A DNA stretch of 64,000 bases from Actinomadura barringtoniae (GCF_017573505.1 NZ_JAGEOJ010000007.1:372001-436000), one strand, 5' to 3'. Positions 6,610 to 14,818 are shown, counted from the first letter of the stretch. The notes: generated by a model from the sequence alone, not told the origin. Translations and numbers: made by a program.

Positions 6610-7728
6610 CTACCACTTCCTTTCGGTGTGCAGAGCGGCCTCGCAAAAGGCTCTGAGCTGGACGGCCTGAAGGAACACGTCGAACGCCATTTCCACGAGC
6701 AGCAGCGCCGCGATGCACATCTGCGCAAAGCCGCGGGCCCGCACGGTGACCGCTCGTTCGATCGCGAAGACCCCGGTCACGCCTATCCAGAAGGGGCTGA
6801 GCGGGATGCTGCCGGTGGTGGTGAGGGTGGTCGCGATGGAGGCGAGATAAATGCCGATGACCGCGAGGCCGGTGAGGGCCAGCAACTGGCGTCCCCAATA
6901 ACGGCGGGTCACGGGTGTCCAGCCATAGTCGATCAGATTTTCCAGCGCGCCTCTTTTCCAGCGGAGTCGCTGCCGGAAAAGGTCTCCCCACGTTGGCATG
7001 ACCTCGGTCGCCAGAGTGCATTCGATGGGGCAGAGAATGCGCATCCGAAGGTGCAGGATCGCGAGGGTCAGCTCGTTGTCCTCGGTGAGGACGCGGACGT
7101 CGTACACATGCGGTGCGCCCGGCAACCGCCCCTCGCTACGCGCGTGAACGATCTCGCGCAGCGTCTCGGCCCGAAAGAGCGTGGCCGTTCCGCTGAGCAC
7201 GAGCGCCTTGCCGTTAAGGCGCCGGACGTCACGCGCGTAGCGGGCGTATTCGTTGCGCTGGAACATGCCGACCAGGCCACCGCCGGGCTTGCCCTCGAAC
7301 GTGCCGCCCACCGCCGCGTACCTGCCGGTGGCGAGGTAGGCGAGAGCGTGCACGATGAAGCCCGGATGAAGCGTGGAGTCGGCGTCCATCACCAGGATGG
7401 CGTCGTCCGGTCCGCAGTCCGGCAGGACGCGGTCCAGCACCTGGTTGAGCGCCCCGGCCTTGCGGTGCGCATTGTCGCGGGTCTCGACGATGTCGGCGCC
7501 GCAGAGATGGGCGAACGCGGCGGTCTCGTCGGTGCAGTTGTCGGCGATCACGATGATGCGGTCGGGCCGCCGTTCCTGAACGCGCAGGGAGGCGAGCGTA
7601 TCGGCGATCTGACCGGTCTCGTCGCGGGCCGGAATGAGCGTGATCACCCGGGCCGACGCGGGCTTCATGGCCGGGAGACTCTGCTTTCCGTCCATCGCGT
7701 GGCGACGTCGCTCGAGCAGCTGCGCCAT
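6610..7728 (-). CDS. processive family-2 membrane glycosyltransferase
   Basis: Starting at ATG 7728 (AAGGGAG 6 nt upstream), the protein has 372 residues. The cytoplasmic GT-A domain contains IPARDE (33-38), DADS (115-118), TED (215-217) and QRLRWKRG (253-260). These are the D,D,D,QxxRW signature of cellulose, hyaluronan and poly-N-acetylglucosamine synthases. Three membrane helices follow (about 285-365). It should polymerise a UDP-sugar and extrude a polysaccharide. The sugar cannot be told from sequence. It heads a unit with the 56-residue protein, response regulator and heptad-repeat protein, with its own promoter region between it and the kinase gene. The frame is open to 7815, but the extra residues lack a binding site. 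Confidence 0.85.
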   Translation of the reverse strand: MAQLLERRRHAMDGKQSLPAMKPASARVITLIPARDETGQIADTLASLRVQERRPDRIIVIADNCTDETAAFAHLCGADIVETRDNAHRKAGALNQVLDRVLPDCGPDDAILVMDADSTLHPGFIVHALAYLATGRYAAVGGTFEGKPGGGLVGMFQRNEYARYARDVRRLNGKALVLSGTATLFRAETLREIVHARSEGRLPGAPHVYDVRVLTEDNELTLAILHLRMRILCPIECTLATEVMPTWGDLFRQRLRWKRGALENLIDYGWTPVTRRYWGRQLLALTGLAVIGIYLASIATTLTTTGSIPLSPFWIGVTGVFAIERAVTVRARGFAQMCIAALLLVEMAFDVFLQAVQLRAFCEAALHTERKW

Positions 7729-7804
7729 GACAACTCCCTTTGCATTCAGACCTGAAGTCCAATGCCATTTAATGCGACCGGGATATGAGGATGCGCTTAT
7801 CCGA

Positions 7805-7839
7805 CCTATAAGCAACTCCTAAGAAATCTTAAGTGTCTT
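7805..7839 (-). promoter_or_regulatory. CTTA direct repeats, candidate response-regulator site
   Basis: On the minus strand CTTA occurs at 7833-7830, 7823-7820 and 7812-7809, spaced 10 and 11 bp, within CTTAAGATTT CTTAGGAG. This is the geometry bound by OmpR/PhoB-type regulators. The adjoining 11-mer AAGACACTTAA (7839-7829) recurs exactly at 16858-16868 upstream of a secreted-protein gene. The site lies right after the kinase stop codon and about 80-110 bp before the glycosyltransferase start. Confidence 0.6.
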
Positions 7840-9160
7840 ATGGTTCGAGGGTTCGCCCCCGGGAACGCTCGCGTTGCTCGCGGTAGGAGGCCGTGGTCCG
7901 CAGCCACAGCCCGACGTGCGCGCCGCCCATCACCGAGCGGTCGATCTTCATTTCGCCGCCGGTGGACTCGGCCAGCCGCCGCGCGATGTCCAGGCCGAGC
8001 CCGGTGGAGCCGCCGCCGCTGCGGCCGCGTTCGCTCATCGTCTCGGGCTCGGGGATCCCCGGTCCGGCGTCGGAGATCAGGATGCCCGCGCGGTCCCGGC
8101 CGGACTGCACGGTGACGGCGAACGCGACGCCCTCGGGCGTGTGGTGGAAGACGTTCCCGAGCACCGCGTCCAGGGCCGCCGAGAGTTCGCCGCGCCCGAC
8201 CGGCACCGAGACGCTGTGCTCCGGGCAGGTGAGATGCCATCGCCGGCCCTGGTCGTCGGCCAGCGCCGACCAGTATTCGACGCGTTCGCGCACCACCTCG
8301 GCGGCGTCGCACATCGCGGTGTCGGACTCGTCCTCCGAACGCCGCGTCATGCGGATCACCTGGTCGATCTCCTGCTCCAGGCGGGAGAGCGCGAGCCGGG
8401 TGGGCGCCGTCGCCTCGTCCACGCCGAGCCGGTCGACGTTCAGCCGCAGCACGGTGAGTGGGGTGCGCAGCCGGTGCGACAGGTCGGCGGCCATCTCGCG
8501 TTCGGTGGCAATCTGCCAGCTCACGCGTTCGGCGACGGTGTTGAACGCGATAGCGGTGTCCTGCAGTTCGGGCGGGCCCTCCGGCTCGATCCGCACGCGC
8601 ATGTCGCCGGCGCCGAGCCGCGCCGCCGCCTCGCCGAGCCGCTGCGCCGCCCCGACCACCCGCGCGCCGAGCCGGTCGGCGGTGAACATCGAGAACGCGA
8701 CCAGCAGCAGGCTGACCATGCCCATCACCGCCCACGCGGCGACCACTCCGGGCGGGAGGGCGTCGCCGGGCAGGCTGACCTGCACGATCGCGCCGCTCGG
8801 CGTGGCCTGCAGTACGACGCGCCGCCCGGACGAACGGGTCTCCATCGCCAGGCTCCGGCCGCGCGCCGACACCAGCACGGTCGACGGGACCAGCGAGCCG
8901 CCGCCGATCGTCGACCCGTCCGGGAACACCACCACCGACGCCCCGCCCGTCTCGGTGTTGACCACCGCGACGGCGTGCTCGATCGTCGCCCGGTCCGGGG
9001 AGCCCGACACCACCGACACCAGCACGCTCAACCGGCGCTGCGCCTCGATGACGGCCCGGTCCCGGGCCAGCTCCCGGGCGAGCAGCGCGCTGGGAACGAG
9101 CGTTCCCAGCGCGATCATCGACGTCACGGCCAGGGACACCAGCGCTAGCGTCCGGCGCAT
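7838..9160 (-). CDS. membrane sensor histidine kinase
   Basis: The 440-residue kinase has membrane helices at about 5-28 and 138-160 flanking a roughly 110-residue extracytoplasmic sensor. A HAMP region follows (about 160-215), then the HisKA box DLSHRLRTPLT with H229. The ATPase domain has N-box N336, DAGPGIP (364-370) and a GSTGLGLDIA lid. All catalytic residues are present. The start codon is 7 nt after the EI stop and its ribosome binding site (GGGGAGG) lies inside the EI gene, so it is probably cotranscribed with the PTS genes. The likely partner is the response regulator at 5737-6417. The sensor ligand is unknown. Confidence 0.9.
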   Translation of the reverse strand: MRRTLALVSLAVTSMIALGTLVPSALLARELARDRAVIEAQRRLSVLVSVVSGSPDRATIEHAVAVVNTETGGASVVVFPDGSTIGGGSLVPSTVLVSARGRSLAMETRSSGRRVVLQATPSGAIVQVSLPGDALPPGVVAAWAVMGMVSLLLVAFSMFTADRLGARVVGAAQRLGEAAARLGAGDMRVRIEPEGPPELQDTAIAFNTVAERVSWQIATEREMAADLSHRLRTPLTVLRLNVDRLGVDEATAPTRLALSRLEQEIDQVIRMTRRSEDESDTAMCDAAEVVRERVEYWSALADDQGRRWHLTCPEHSVSVPVGRGELSAALDAVLGNVFHHTPEGVAFAVTVQSGRDRAGILISDAGPGIPEPETMSERGRSGGGSTGLGLDIARRLAESTGGEMKIDRSVMGGAHVGLWLRTTASYREQRERSRGRTLEP

Positions 9161-9167
9161 CCTCGCG

Positions 9168-11042
9168 TCAGCCTCCCCGCCGAGTGTCCGCGTTCACCGA
9201 GACCGCCGCGGCCTCGGTTGGTGAGCCGACAGGTGCCGGCGGTGCTGACGGTGGCGGCGAGCCGGTCTGCGGCGGCGTGCCGGGCTGCGGCGGCGTGCCG
9301 GGCGGTGGCAGCGGGCCGGGCTGCGGAACGGCTGGTCGGTTCACCGCCCCACGGGCTACTGCGGCACGGGCTACTGCCGCACGGGCTTGCGCGGCGTCGG
9401 CGGCGGCCAGCGCACGTTCGGCCATGCGTTCGCAGTCGGCCAGGTCGTGGGACGACAGGGCCTCGCGTACGGCGGGCAGGCTGCGCGCCGACATCGACAG
9501 GCGGGTGACACCCAGGCCGACCAGAATCGGTGCGAGCAGCGGATCGGCGGCGGCCTCGCCGCAGACGCTCACGCTCTTGCCGGCTTCCCGGCCGGCGCGC
9601 GTGCACATCGCGATGAGCTCCAGCAGCGCGGGCTGCCACGGATCGAGCAGGTCGGGCAGGTCGCCGCTCTGCCGATCGACGGCCAGCGTGTACTGGCTCA
9701 GGTCGTTCGTACCGATGCTCAGAAAGCCCGCGACCTGGAGAAGCGCGGACGCGCGGAGGGCGGCGGCCGGGACCTCGACCATGACGCCCGCGTTCGCCAG
9801 CCCGTGCCGTCCGGCACGTTCGGCGAAGTCCGCGGCCTCGGTCGCCGTGGAGATCATCGGTGCCATCACGCGGACGGTCGCGCGGGTCGAGGTCGCGGCG
9901 GCGGCGATGGCCCTGAGCTGGGTGTCGAGGACCTCGGGACGCCACCGTGCCGTGCGGAAGCCGCGGACGCCGAGCGCCGGGTTGGGCTCGTCGGCGAGGC
10001 CGAGGAACGGCAGCGGCTTGTCGGCGCCCGCGTCCAGGGTCCGGACGATCACCGTACGGTCGCCGACCGCGTCGAAGACCTCGCGGTAGGCGCTCACCTG
10101 CTCGTCGAAGCCGGGTTCCGTGCGGCGTTCGAGGAAGAGGAACTCGGTGCGGAAGAGGCCGACGCCCGCGACGCCGGTCAGGTCCGCGCTCGCCAGATCC
10201 GCCGCCGAGCCGATGTTGACCATCAGGTCGACGCGATGGCCGTCCGCCGTGCTGCCGGGTTGCCGGCTCGCGTTGGCGAGCCGGGCCTTCAGGTGTTCGC
10301 CGCGCTGCTGGTGGGAGGCGACCTCGTCGTCGCCGACTCCGATCCGTACCTCACCGGTCGTGCCGTCCACGGTCGCGCGGAGATCCGACGTCTCCGCGGA
10401 CACGGCGGTCAGCGAGGCCAGCAGGCCGCCGCACCCGACGACGGCCGGGAGACCGAGCGAACGGGCGAGGATCGCGGTGTGGCTGGTCGGCCCGCCGCGT
10501 TCGGTGACCAGCGCCAGCACGGTGGCGGGGTCGAGCGTCGCGGTGTCGGCGGGCGCCAGGTCGTCCGCGATCAGGATGAACGGGTGACCGGGCGCGGGCA
10601 CCCCCGGCATCGGCTCGCCCAGCGCGACCGCGATCGCGCGCTGGGCGATGTCGGCCAGGTCGGTGGCGCGTTCGGCCAGGTGCGCGCCGGCCTCCAGCAG
10701 CACGCGCCGGTACTCGTCGAACGTGCCGTGCAGCGCGTGGACCGCGTCCTCGCCGCGTTCGGTACGGACGCCGAGGTCGCTCTCCAGCATCGGGTCGGCC
10801 GCGATCGCCGCCTGCGCCTCGAGAACGTCGCGGGCGTCCTTGGTGGGGGCGTTCCTGGCACGTTCGGCCAGGTCGGCGCGGACCGCTTCCAGCGCGTTGA
10901 CGGCGGTGGCGAGCTCGTAGCGGGGGTCGGTCGCCGCCAGCGGGGGCGGCAGCTCGGGCGGCCGTCCCATCGGCAGCACGGGACCCGCCGCGAGCCCGGG
11001 ACTCACGCCGAGGCCGCGCAGCGGCTCAGGCGGATTCGGCAT
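9168..11042 (-). CDS. ptsI: PTS enzyme I (phosphoenolpyruvate-protein phosphotransferase)
   Basis: Starting at ATG 11042, which lies inside the HPr gene (17-bp overlap), the protein has 624 residues. The phospho-accepting His188 is in ERGGPTSHTAI. The TIM-barrel part carries GLFRTEFLF, VRTLDAGADK, GVRGFR, IGTNDLSQYTLA and the Cys motif SVCGEAAAD. It transfers phosphate from PEP to HPr. The normal family length is about 560-575. Here the C-terminus has about 55 extra residues rich in Ala then Pro/Gly (PPPGTPPQPGTPPQTG), of unknown role. The histidine kinase follows after 7 nt. Confidence 0.93.
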   Translation of the reverse strand: MPNPPEPLRGLGVSPGLAAGPVLPMGRPPELPPPLAATDPRYELATAVNALEAVRADLAERARNAPTKDARDVLEAQAAIAADPMLESDLGVRTERGEDAVHALHGTFDEYRRVLLEAGAHLAERATDLADIAQRAIAVALGEPMPGVPAPGHPFILIADDLAPADTATLDPATVLALVTERGGPTSHTAILARSLGLPAVVGCGGLLASLTAVSAETSDLRATVDGTTGEVRIGVGDDEVASHQQRGEHLKARLANASRQPGSTADGHRVDLMVNIGSAADLASADLTGVAGVGLFRTEFLFLERRTEPGFDEQVSAYREVFDAVGDRTVIVRTLDAGADKPLPFLGLADEPNPALGVRGFRTARWRPEVLDTQLRAIAAAATSTRATVRVMAPMISTATEAADFAERAGRHGLANAGVMVEVPAAALRASALLQVAGFLSIGTNDLSQYTLAVDRQSGDLPDLLDPWQPALLELIAMCTRAGREAGKSVSVCGEAAADPLLAPILVGLGVTRLSMSARSLPAVREALSSHDLADCERMAERALAAADAAQARAAVARAAVARGAVNRPAVPQPGPLPPPGTPPQPGTPPQTGSPPPSAPPAPVGSPTEAAAVSVNADTRRGG

Positions 11043-11319
11043 GATCGGGCTCCTCCGCGTCGAGGTCGCGGGCGAGCAGGTCGGCCAGCTCGTCGAGCGA
11101 GGCGTCGGCTCCCTCACCCTCGGCGTGCAGGGCCACCTCGGCCCCCTGCACGGCGCCGAGCGTCAGCAGGCCGAGCAGGCTGGCCGCCGGAACGGGCCCC
11201 TTCTCGCCAGAGCTGATGGTCACGCCGACCGGCTGCCGGGCGGCCGCCTCGGCGAAGATCTTCGCGGTACGGGCGTGCAGGCCCTGGGCGGAGCCCACGG
11301 TCACGATGCGTTCGGGCAC
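11026..11319 (-). CDS. ptsH: PTS phosphocarrier protein HPr
   Basis: The gene begins at GTG 11319, preceded by GGAGG at 5 nt, and encodes 97 residues. SAQGLHARTAKIF carries the active His15. Ser47 in AASLLGLLTLG corresponds to the regulatory Ser46 of other HPr proteins. It is slightly longer than the usual 85-90 residues, with an acidic C-terminal tail (LDAEEPDHAESA) whose codons overlap the start of ptsI. It carries phosphate from EI to the EIIA encoded upstream. Confidence 0.92.
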   Translation of the reverse strand: MPERIVTVGSAQGLHARTAKIFAEAAARQPVGVTISSGEKGPVPAASLLGLLTLGAVQGAEVALHAEGEGADASLDELADLLARDLDAEEPDHAESA

Positions 11320-11354
11320 TGGATCCTCCGTTGTCGAAGCGGCTGGGGCTGGAC

Positions 11355-11402
11355 GGCCGGGGTTGGGGAGGGCCGGGGTTGGGGAGGGCCGGGGTTGAGG
11401 AG
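11355..11402 (+). repeat. three 16-bp G-rich tandem repeats
   Basis: GGCCGGGGTTGGGGAG is repeated at 11355-11370 and 11371-11386, then with one change (GAGGAG end) at 11387-11402, and a fourth copy decays after it. The tract sits in the 227-bp gap between the dehydrogenase and HPr genes. The plus strand has many G3-4 runs with short spacers and could form a G-quadruplex. In the mRNA (minus strand) it is C-rich. Confidence 0.8.
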
Positions 11403-11546
11403 GGCTGGGCAGACTCGGCGGTTCGGGCTGGGACGGCTCCCGCGCGCGGCCGGTCGCTGGATCTCGCGAGGCCGCGAGGCGGTGGCGTGCCTCGCGAGGT
11501 CGGCCTGCGCGCGGGAGCCGAGTACATGGGGTGGACTCCGGGGTCG

Positions 11547-12584
11547 TCAGGGCTCGATGGTCACCTTGATGGCCTCGCCGCGCGCGACGAGATCGAGGGC
11601 CTCGTGGATGGACGCGAGCGGCAGGCGGTGCGTGATGAGGTCGTCCACCGGCACCGCGCCGGAGCCGATCATCGCCAGGGCGCGCGCGTTGTGGGACGGG
11701 CTGGAACCGTTCGCCCCGACCAGGCTCAGCTCGCGGTAGTGCACCTTGTTGGAGTCGACCGAGATGATCGGGTCGTCCTTGGGCAGCCCGCCGAAGAAGC
11801 TGATCCGGGCGCCCGGCGCGGCCATCTCCATCGCCTGGACCTGCGCGACGCCGGACGCGGCGGCGGTGATCGCCACGTCGACGCCGCGGCCCTCGGTGAG
11901 GTCGCGGATCGCCTCGGGAACGTCCAGGTCGGGCGTCGCCCACACGGCACCGTCGGGCTTGACCAGCGCGGCGGCCTGTTCGAGCCGGTCGCGGTTGACG
12001 TCGATCAGGAACACGCGGCCGGCGCCGTTCGCGCGGGCCACGCGCACGTGCAGGCAGCCGACCGGTCCCGAGCCGAAGACGACGACGTCGTCGCCGTCGG
12101 ACACGCCCGCGATCTCCTGGCCGTTCATCACGCAGGCGAGCGGCTCGGCGACGGAGGCCTCGGCGAACGAGACGCCGTCGGGGATCCGGTTCACGCCCTG
12201 CACCGCGAGCACCTTGGCGGGGATGACCATGTACTCGGCGAACGCGCCGTCGTAGTGGTAGCCCATCGACTCCTGGTTGACGCAGACCGTCATCCGGCCG
12301 CGCCGGCACTCCGAGCAGTGCCCGCAGGGGATCGCCGCGATCACCTGGACGCGGTCGCCGGGCGCCCAGCCGGGCGCGTCGCCGCCGACCACCTCGCCGG
12401 CGATCTCGTGGCCCATCACGCGCGGCGGCACGATGTGGTGGTGCCCGAAGCGGGAGATCTTGACGTCCGTGCCGCAGGTCGAGCAGTTGCGTACGCGGAT
12501 CTTCAGCTCCCCGGGCCCGGGCTCCGGCTCGGGGGCGTCCTCCAGGCGGATGTCTCCGGGAGCGTAGAAGCGAGCGACTTTCAT
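11547..12584 (-). CDS. zinc-dependent polyol (phosphate) dehydrogenase, MDR family
   Basis: This 345-residue medium-chain dehydrogenase has the catalytic zinc ligands (CSTCGTD and GHEIAGE), the structural zinc loop CGHCSECRRGRMTVC and a Rossmann GSGPVGCL followed by an acidic residue in IDVNRD, which favours NAD. It resembles sorbitol/L-iditol 2-dehydrogenases and galactitol-1-phosphate dehydrogenases. Within the mannitol-type PTS unit it most likely oxidises the imported hexitol phosphate. Oxidation at C5 of mannitol 1-phosphate gives fructose 6-phosphate, and at C2 gives fructose 1-phosphate. The adjacent 1-phosphofructokinase-like gene makes the second worth testing. Long non-coding gaps (190 and 227 bp) flank it. 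Confidence 0.85.
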   Translation of the reverse strand: MKVARFYAPGDIRLEDAPEPEPGPGELKIRVRNCSTCGTDVKISRFGHHHIVPPRVMGHEIAGEVVGGDAPGWAPGDRVQVIAAIPCGHCSECRRGRMTVCVNQESMGYHYDGAFAEYMVIPAKVLAVQGVNRIPDGVSFAEASVAEPLACVMNGQEIAGVSDGDDVVVFGSGPVGCLHVRVARANGAGRVFLIDVNRDRLEQAAALVKPDGAVWATPDLDVPEAIRDLTEGRGVDVAITAAASGVAQVQAMEMAAPGARISFFGGLPKDDPIISVDSNKVHYRELSLVGANGSSPSHNARALAMIGSGAVPVDDLITHRLPLASIHEALDLVARGEAIKVTIEP

Positions 12585-12636
12585 CGTGTCCGTTCCTGTT
12601 CGCTGGGTTTCGGGTGAGCCGTGCGGTGACGTCGGT

Positions 12637-12673
12637 CGGTTCGATTCGGTCCGAACCGGGTCGGTTCGAACCG
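12637..12673. repeat. nested palindromes upstream of the dehydrogenase gene
   Basis: CGGTTCG (12637-12643) pairs with CGAACCG (12652-12658), followed by the perfect 12-bp palindrome CGGTTCGAACCG (12662-12673) and TTTT. They lie about 55-90 bp before the dehydrogenase start. They may be an operator, or an RNA structure shaping expression between EIIA and the dehydrogenase. Confidence 0.6.
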
Positions 12674-12737
12674 TTTTGTGACGCGAGTTGCCTCGCGGGT
12701 CGTTGCGTCGGCCGTTACGCGGGTTGCCGCGCGGGGC

Positions 12738-12785
12738 GTGACGTCGGTCGTGACGTCGGTCGTTACGTCGGTCGTTACGTGGGTT
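12738..12785. repeat. four 12-bp tandem repeats over the EIIA stop codon
   Basis: GTGACGTCGGTC is repeated at 12738-12749 and 12750-12761, then GTTACGTCGGTC at 12762-12773 and GTTACGTGGGTT at 12774-12785. The last copy contains the TAA stop of the EIIA gene (12777-12775). Degenerate copies continue downstream to about 12690. A shadow frame reading the repeats (TTDVTTDVT) is not considered a gene. Confidence 0.8.
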
Positions 12786-13236
12786 GGTCGCTGGGCTGGA
12801 GGAGGCGCATGACGTCCTCGGCGGTGCCCGCCTCGCGGAGCCGGCGTGCCTGGTCGGGGTCCATCAGGACCTCGGCGAGTTCGGCGAGGATCGCCATGTG
12901 CCCGTCGCCCTTGGCCGCGATCGCGATGCAGACGGTGACCGTGTGGCCGTTCCAGTCCACGCCGTCGGGGAACCGCAGCACGGCCAGCGCGTCGTGGAGC
13001 ACTTCGTCCTTGCCGCTCGCGGTGCCGTGCGGGATCGCCACGCCCTCGCCGAGGTAGGTGGAGATCGAGCGCTCGCGTTCGAGCATGCTCTCGGCGTACG
13101 CGGCGCTCACCGCACGCGCCTCGGCCAGCGCGCGGCCGCACTGCCGGATGGCGTCGTCGCGGTCGGCGGCCTGGACGTTCAGCCGGATGGCGCGCGGGTC
13201 CAGGAGCCGCGCGGTCGACTCAGGCACCCACCACAC
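12775..13236 (-). CDS. mtlF: PTS EIIA component, mannitol/fructose type
   Basis: The 153-residue protein contains STYLGEGVAIPHGT with the phospho-accepting His70, characteristic of mannitol-class EIIA. It passes phosphate from HPr to EIIB. The start is either GTG 13236 (overlapping eIIB by 17 bp) or GTG 13227, giving MPESTAR and an 8-bp overlap. Neither has a strong separate binding site, which fits translational coupling to EIIB. The separate A, B and C polypeptides contrast with the fused MtlA of Escherichia coli. Confidence 0.88.
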   Translation of the reverse strand: MWWVPESTARLLDPRAIRLNVQAADRDDAIRQCGRALAEARAVSAAYAESMLERERSISTYLGEGVAIPHGTASGKDEVLHDALAVLRFPDGVDWNGHTVTVCIAIAAKGDGHMAILAELAEVLMDPDQARRLREAGTAEDVMRLLQPSDQPT

Positions 13237-13531
13237 CGCCGTTCTTGATCGCGGTGACGACCTGGTTGACCGCCGGGTCGCCGATGTAGACCTCGAACGA
13301 CACGATCACGACGTCCGGCGCCGCGCGGCGGGCACGGGCGGCGAGGCCCGAGTGGCAGACGACGACGTCGGCGTCGCCGGGGATGGAGTCGACGGGGGTG
13401 TGCTCCACCGTCACCGGCTCCTTCTTCAGCGTCCTGCGCAGCTGGCCGGCGAGCATGACACTGCTGCCCATGCCCGCGTCGCACGCGATGACGAGCTTCT
13501 TGATGTCCTTGCCGTCGATGCTGGTGACCAT
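13220..13531 (-). CDS. PTS EIIB component, mannitol type
   Basis: The 103-residue protein carries the phosphocysteine loop LVIACDAGMGSSVM with Cys17, which matches mannitol EIIB domains closely. It accepts phosphate from EIIA and passes it to the sugar during transport by EIIC. GGAG lies about 10 nt before ATG 13531. It follows EIIC after 39 nt and overlaps EIIA. Confidence 0.9.
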   Translation of the reverse strand: MVTSIDGKDIKKLVIACDAGMGSSVMLAGQLRRTLKKEPVTVEHTPVDSIPGDADVVVCHSGLAARARRAAPDVVIVSFEVYIGDPAVNQVVTAIKNGGVVGA

Positions 13532-13570
13532 GATCGAACTCCGGTTCGTGGAGGGGGTCGGGATGCCGCG

Positions 13571-14818
13571 CTAGTGGGCGGCGGGCTGCTGGGAGGTGCC
13601 GTCGGTACCGGCCTTCTCCGTCGCGGGCTGCTCGTCGGACGACTTCGTCTCGCCCGAGGCCTCCGCCGACGCCGACGCCGACGCCGACGCAGGCTCGGGC
13701 GCTTCGGCCTCTTCCGAGGCCTCCGGGGTTTCGGCTCCTTCGGCCCCGTCCGCCGCCGCGGGCTCGGCGAGCTTGCCGAAGCCGAGGAGGAGTGCGCCGA
13801 CGAAGAACGAGACGGCCGCCGAGGCCGCGATCCCGGTGTAGATGCCGATCCAGTTGTTCACGCCCTTCGGCGTCTGGGCGAAGTAGGCGAAGATGCTGCC
13901 CGGCGCGGGCGTGGCGACCAGGCCGGTGTGGAAGATCAGGAAGATCGAGACGCCGGTCGCGCCGCCCGCGATGGTGGCGAGGATCATCCGCGGCTTCATG
14001 AGGATGTACGGGAAGTAGATCTCGTGGATGCCGCCGAGGAACTGGATGATGATCGCGGCGGGCACGGTCGGGCGGAGCCGGCGCGGGCCGAAGAAGAAAT
14101 AGGCCAGCAGCACGCCGAGGCCCGGGCCGGGGTTGGACTCCAGCGTGAACAGGATCGACTTGCCGTGCTCGGCCGCCTGCTGCACCCCGAGCGGGCCGAG
14201 GACGCCGTGGTTGATCGCGTTGTTGAGGAACAGCACCTTGGCCGGCTCGATCAGCACGGACGCCGCGGGCAGCACGTCGTGGTCGACCAGCCAGTTGACC
14301 GAATCGCCCGCCCAGGTGGTGAGGTGGTGCATGACCGGCCCGATGACGGTGCGGCCGAGCACCGCCATGGCCGCGCCGATGATGCCGGCCGAGAAGTTGT
14401 CGACGAGCATCTCGAACCCGGGCCGCACGCGGTCCTCGACGAGGCCGTCGAACAGCTTGAGCACGTACGCCGTCAGCGGACCGATGATCATCGCGCCGAG
14501 GAACATCGGCTGGTCGGCGCCGACGACGACCCCGATCGTGCCGACCGCGCCGACGACCGCGCCGCGCTGGCCGTGCACCATCCGGCCGCCGGTGTAACCG
14601 ATCAGGATCGGCAGCAGGAACTTGATCGTCGGGTCGACGAGCTCGCCGAGCTCCTTGTCGGGCAGCCAGCCGGTCGGGATGAACAGCGCGGTGATGAGGC
14701 CCCACGCGATGAACGCGCCGATGTTGGGCATCACCATCCCGGCCAGATAACCGCCCACCTTCTGGACCCGCGCGCGGATCCCGGTGCCGGTTACTTCGGG
14801 GGTGTACGCAGTGGCCAT
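13571..14818 (-). CDS. mtlA: PTS EIIC permease, mannitol type
   Basis: The 415-residue polytopic protein shows mannitol EIIC signatures: LFLNNAINHGVLGPLG, ESNPGPGLGVLLAYFFFGP and the substrate-site GGIHEIYFPYILMKPR. About eight membrane segments span residues 20-345. The C-terminal ~70 residues are an Ala/Glu/Ser tail (EEAEAPEPASASASASAEAS) in place of the fused EIIB/EIIA domains of enterobacterial MtlA. The tail codons form a small repeat. The protein should translocate mannitol or a related hexitol and release it as the 1-phosphate. The closest function is inferred from family motifs. Confidence 0.9.
   Translation of the reverse strand: MATAYTPEVTGTGIRARVQKVGGYLAGMVMPNIGAFIAWGLITALFIPTGWLPDKELGELVDPTIKFLLPILIGYTGGRMVHGQRGAVVGAVGTIGVVVGADQPMFLGAMIIGPLTAYVLKLFDGLVEDRVRPGFEMLVDNFSAGIIGAAMAVLGRTVIGPVMHHLTTWAGDSVNWLVDHDVLPAASVLIEPAKVLFLNNAINHGVLGPLGVQQAAEHGKSILFTLESNPGPGLGVLLAYFFFGPRRLRPTVPAAIIIQFLGGIHEIYFPYILMKPRMILATIAGGATGVSIFLIFHTGLVATPAPGSIFAYFAQTPKGVNNWIGIYTGIAASAAVSFFVGALLLGFGKLAEPAAADGAEGAETPEASEEAEAPEPASASASASAEASGETKSSDEQPATEKAGTDGTSQQPAAH

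Noticed and set aside
12662..12673. Second LexA box (GGTTCGAACC)
   Set aside because: TCGAAC and GTTCGA here overlap without the required 4-bp spacer, so it is only a palindrome.
12581..13141. Minus-strand frame reading the 12-bp repeats (TTDVTTDVT)
   Set aside because: It overlaps EIIA in another frame and the repeat-derived peptide has no support.
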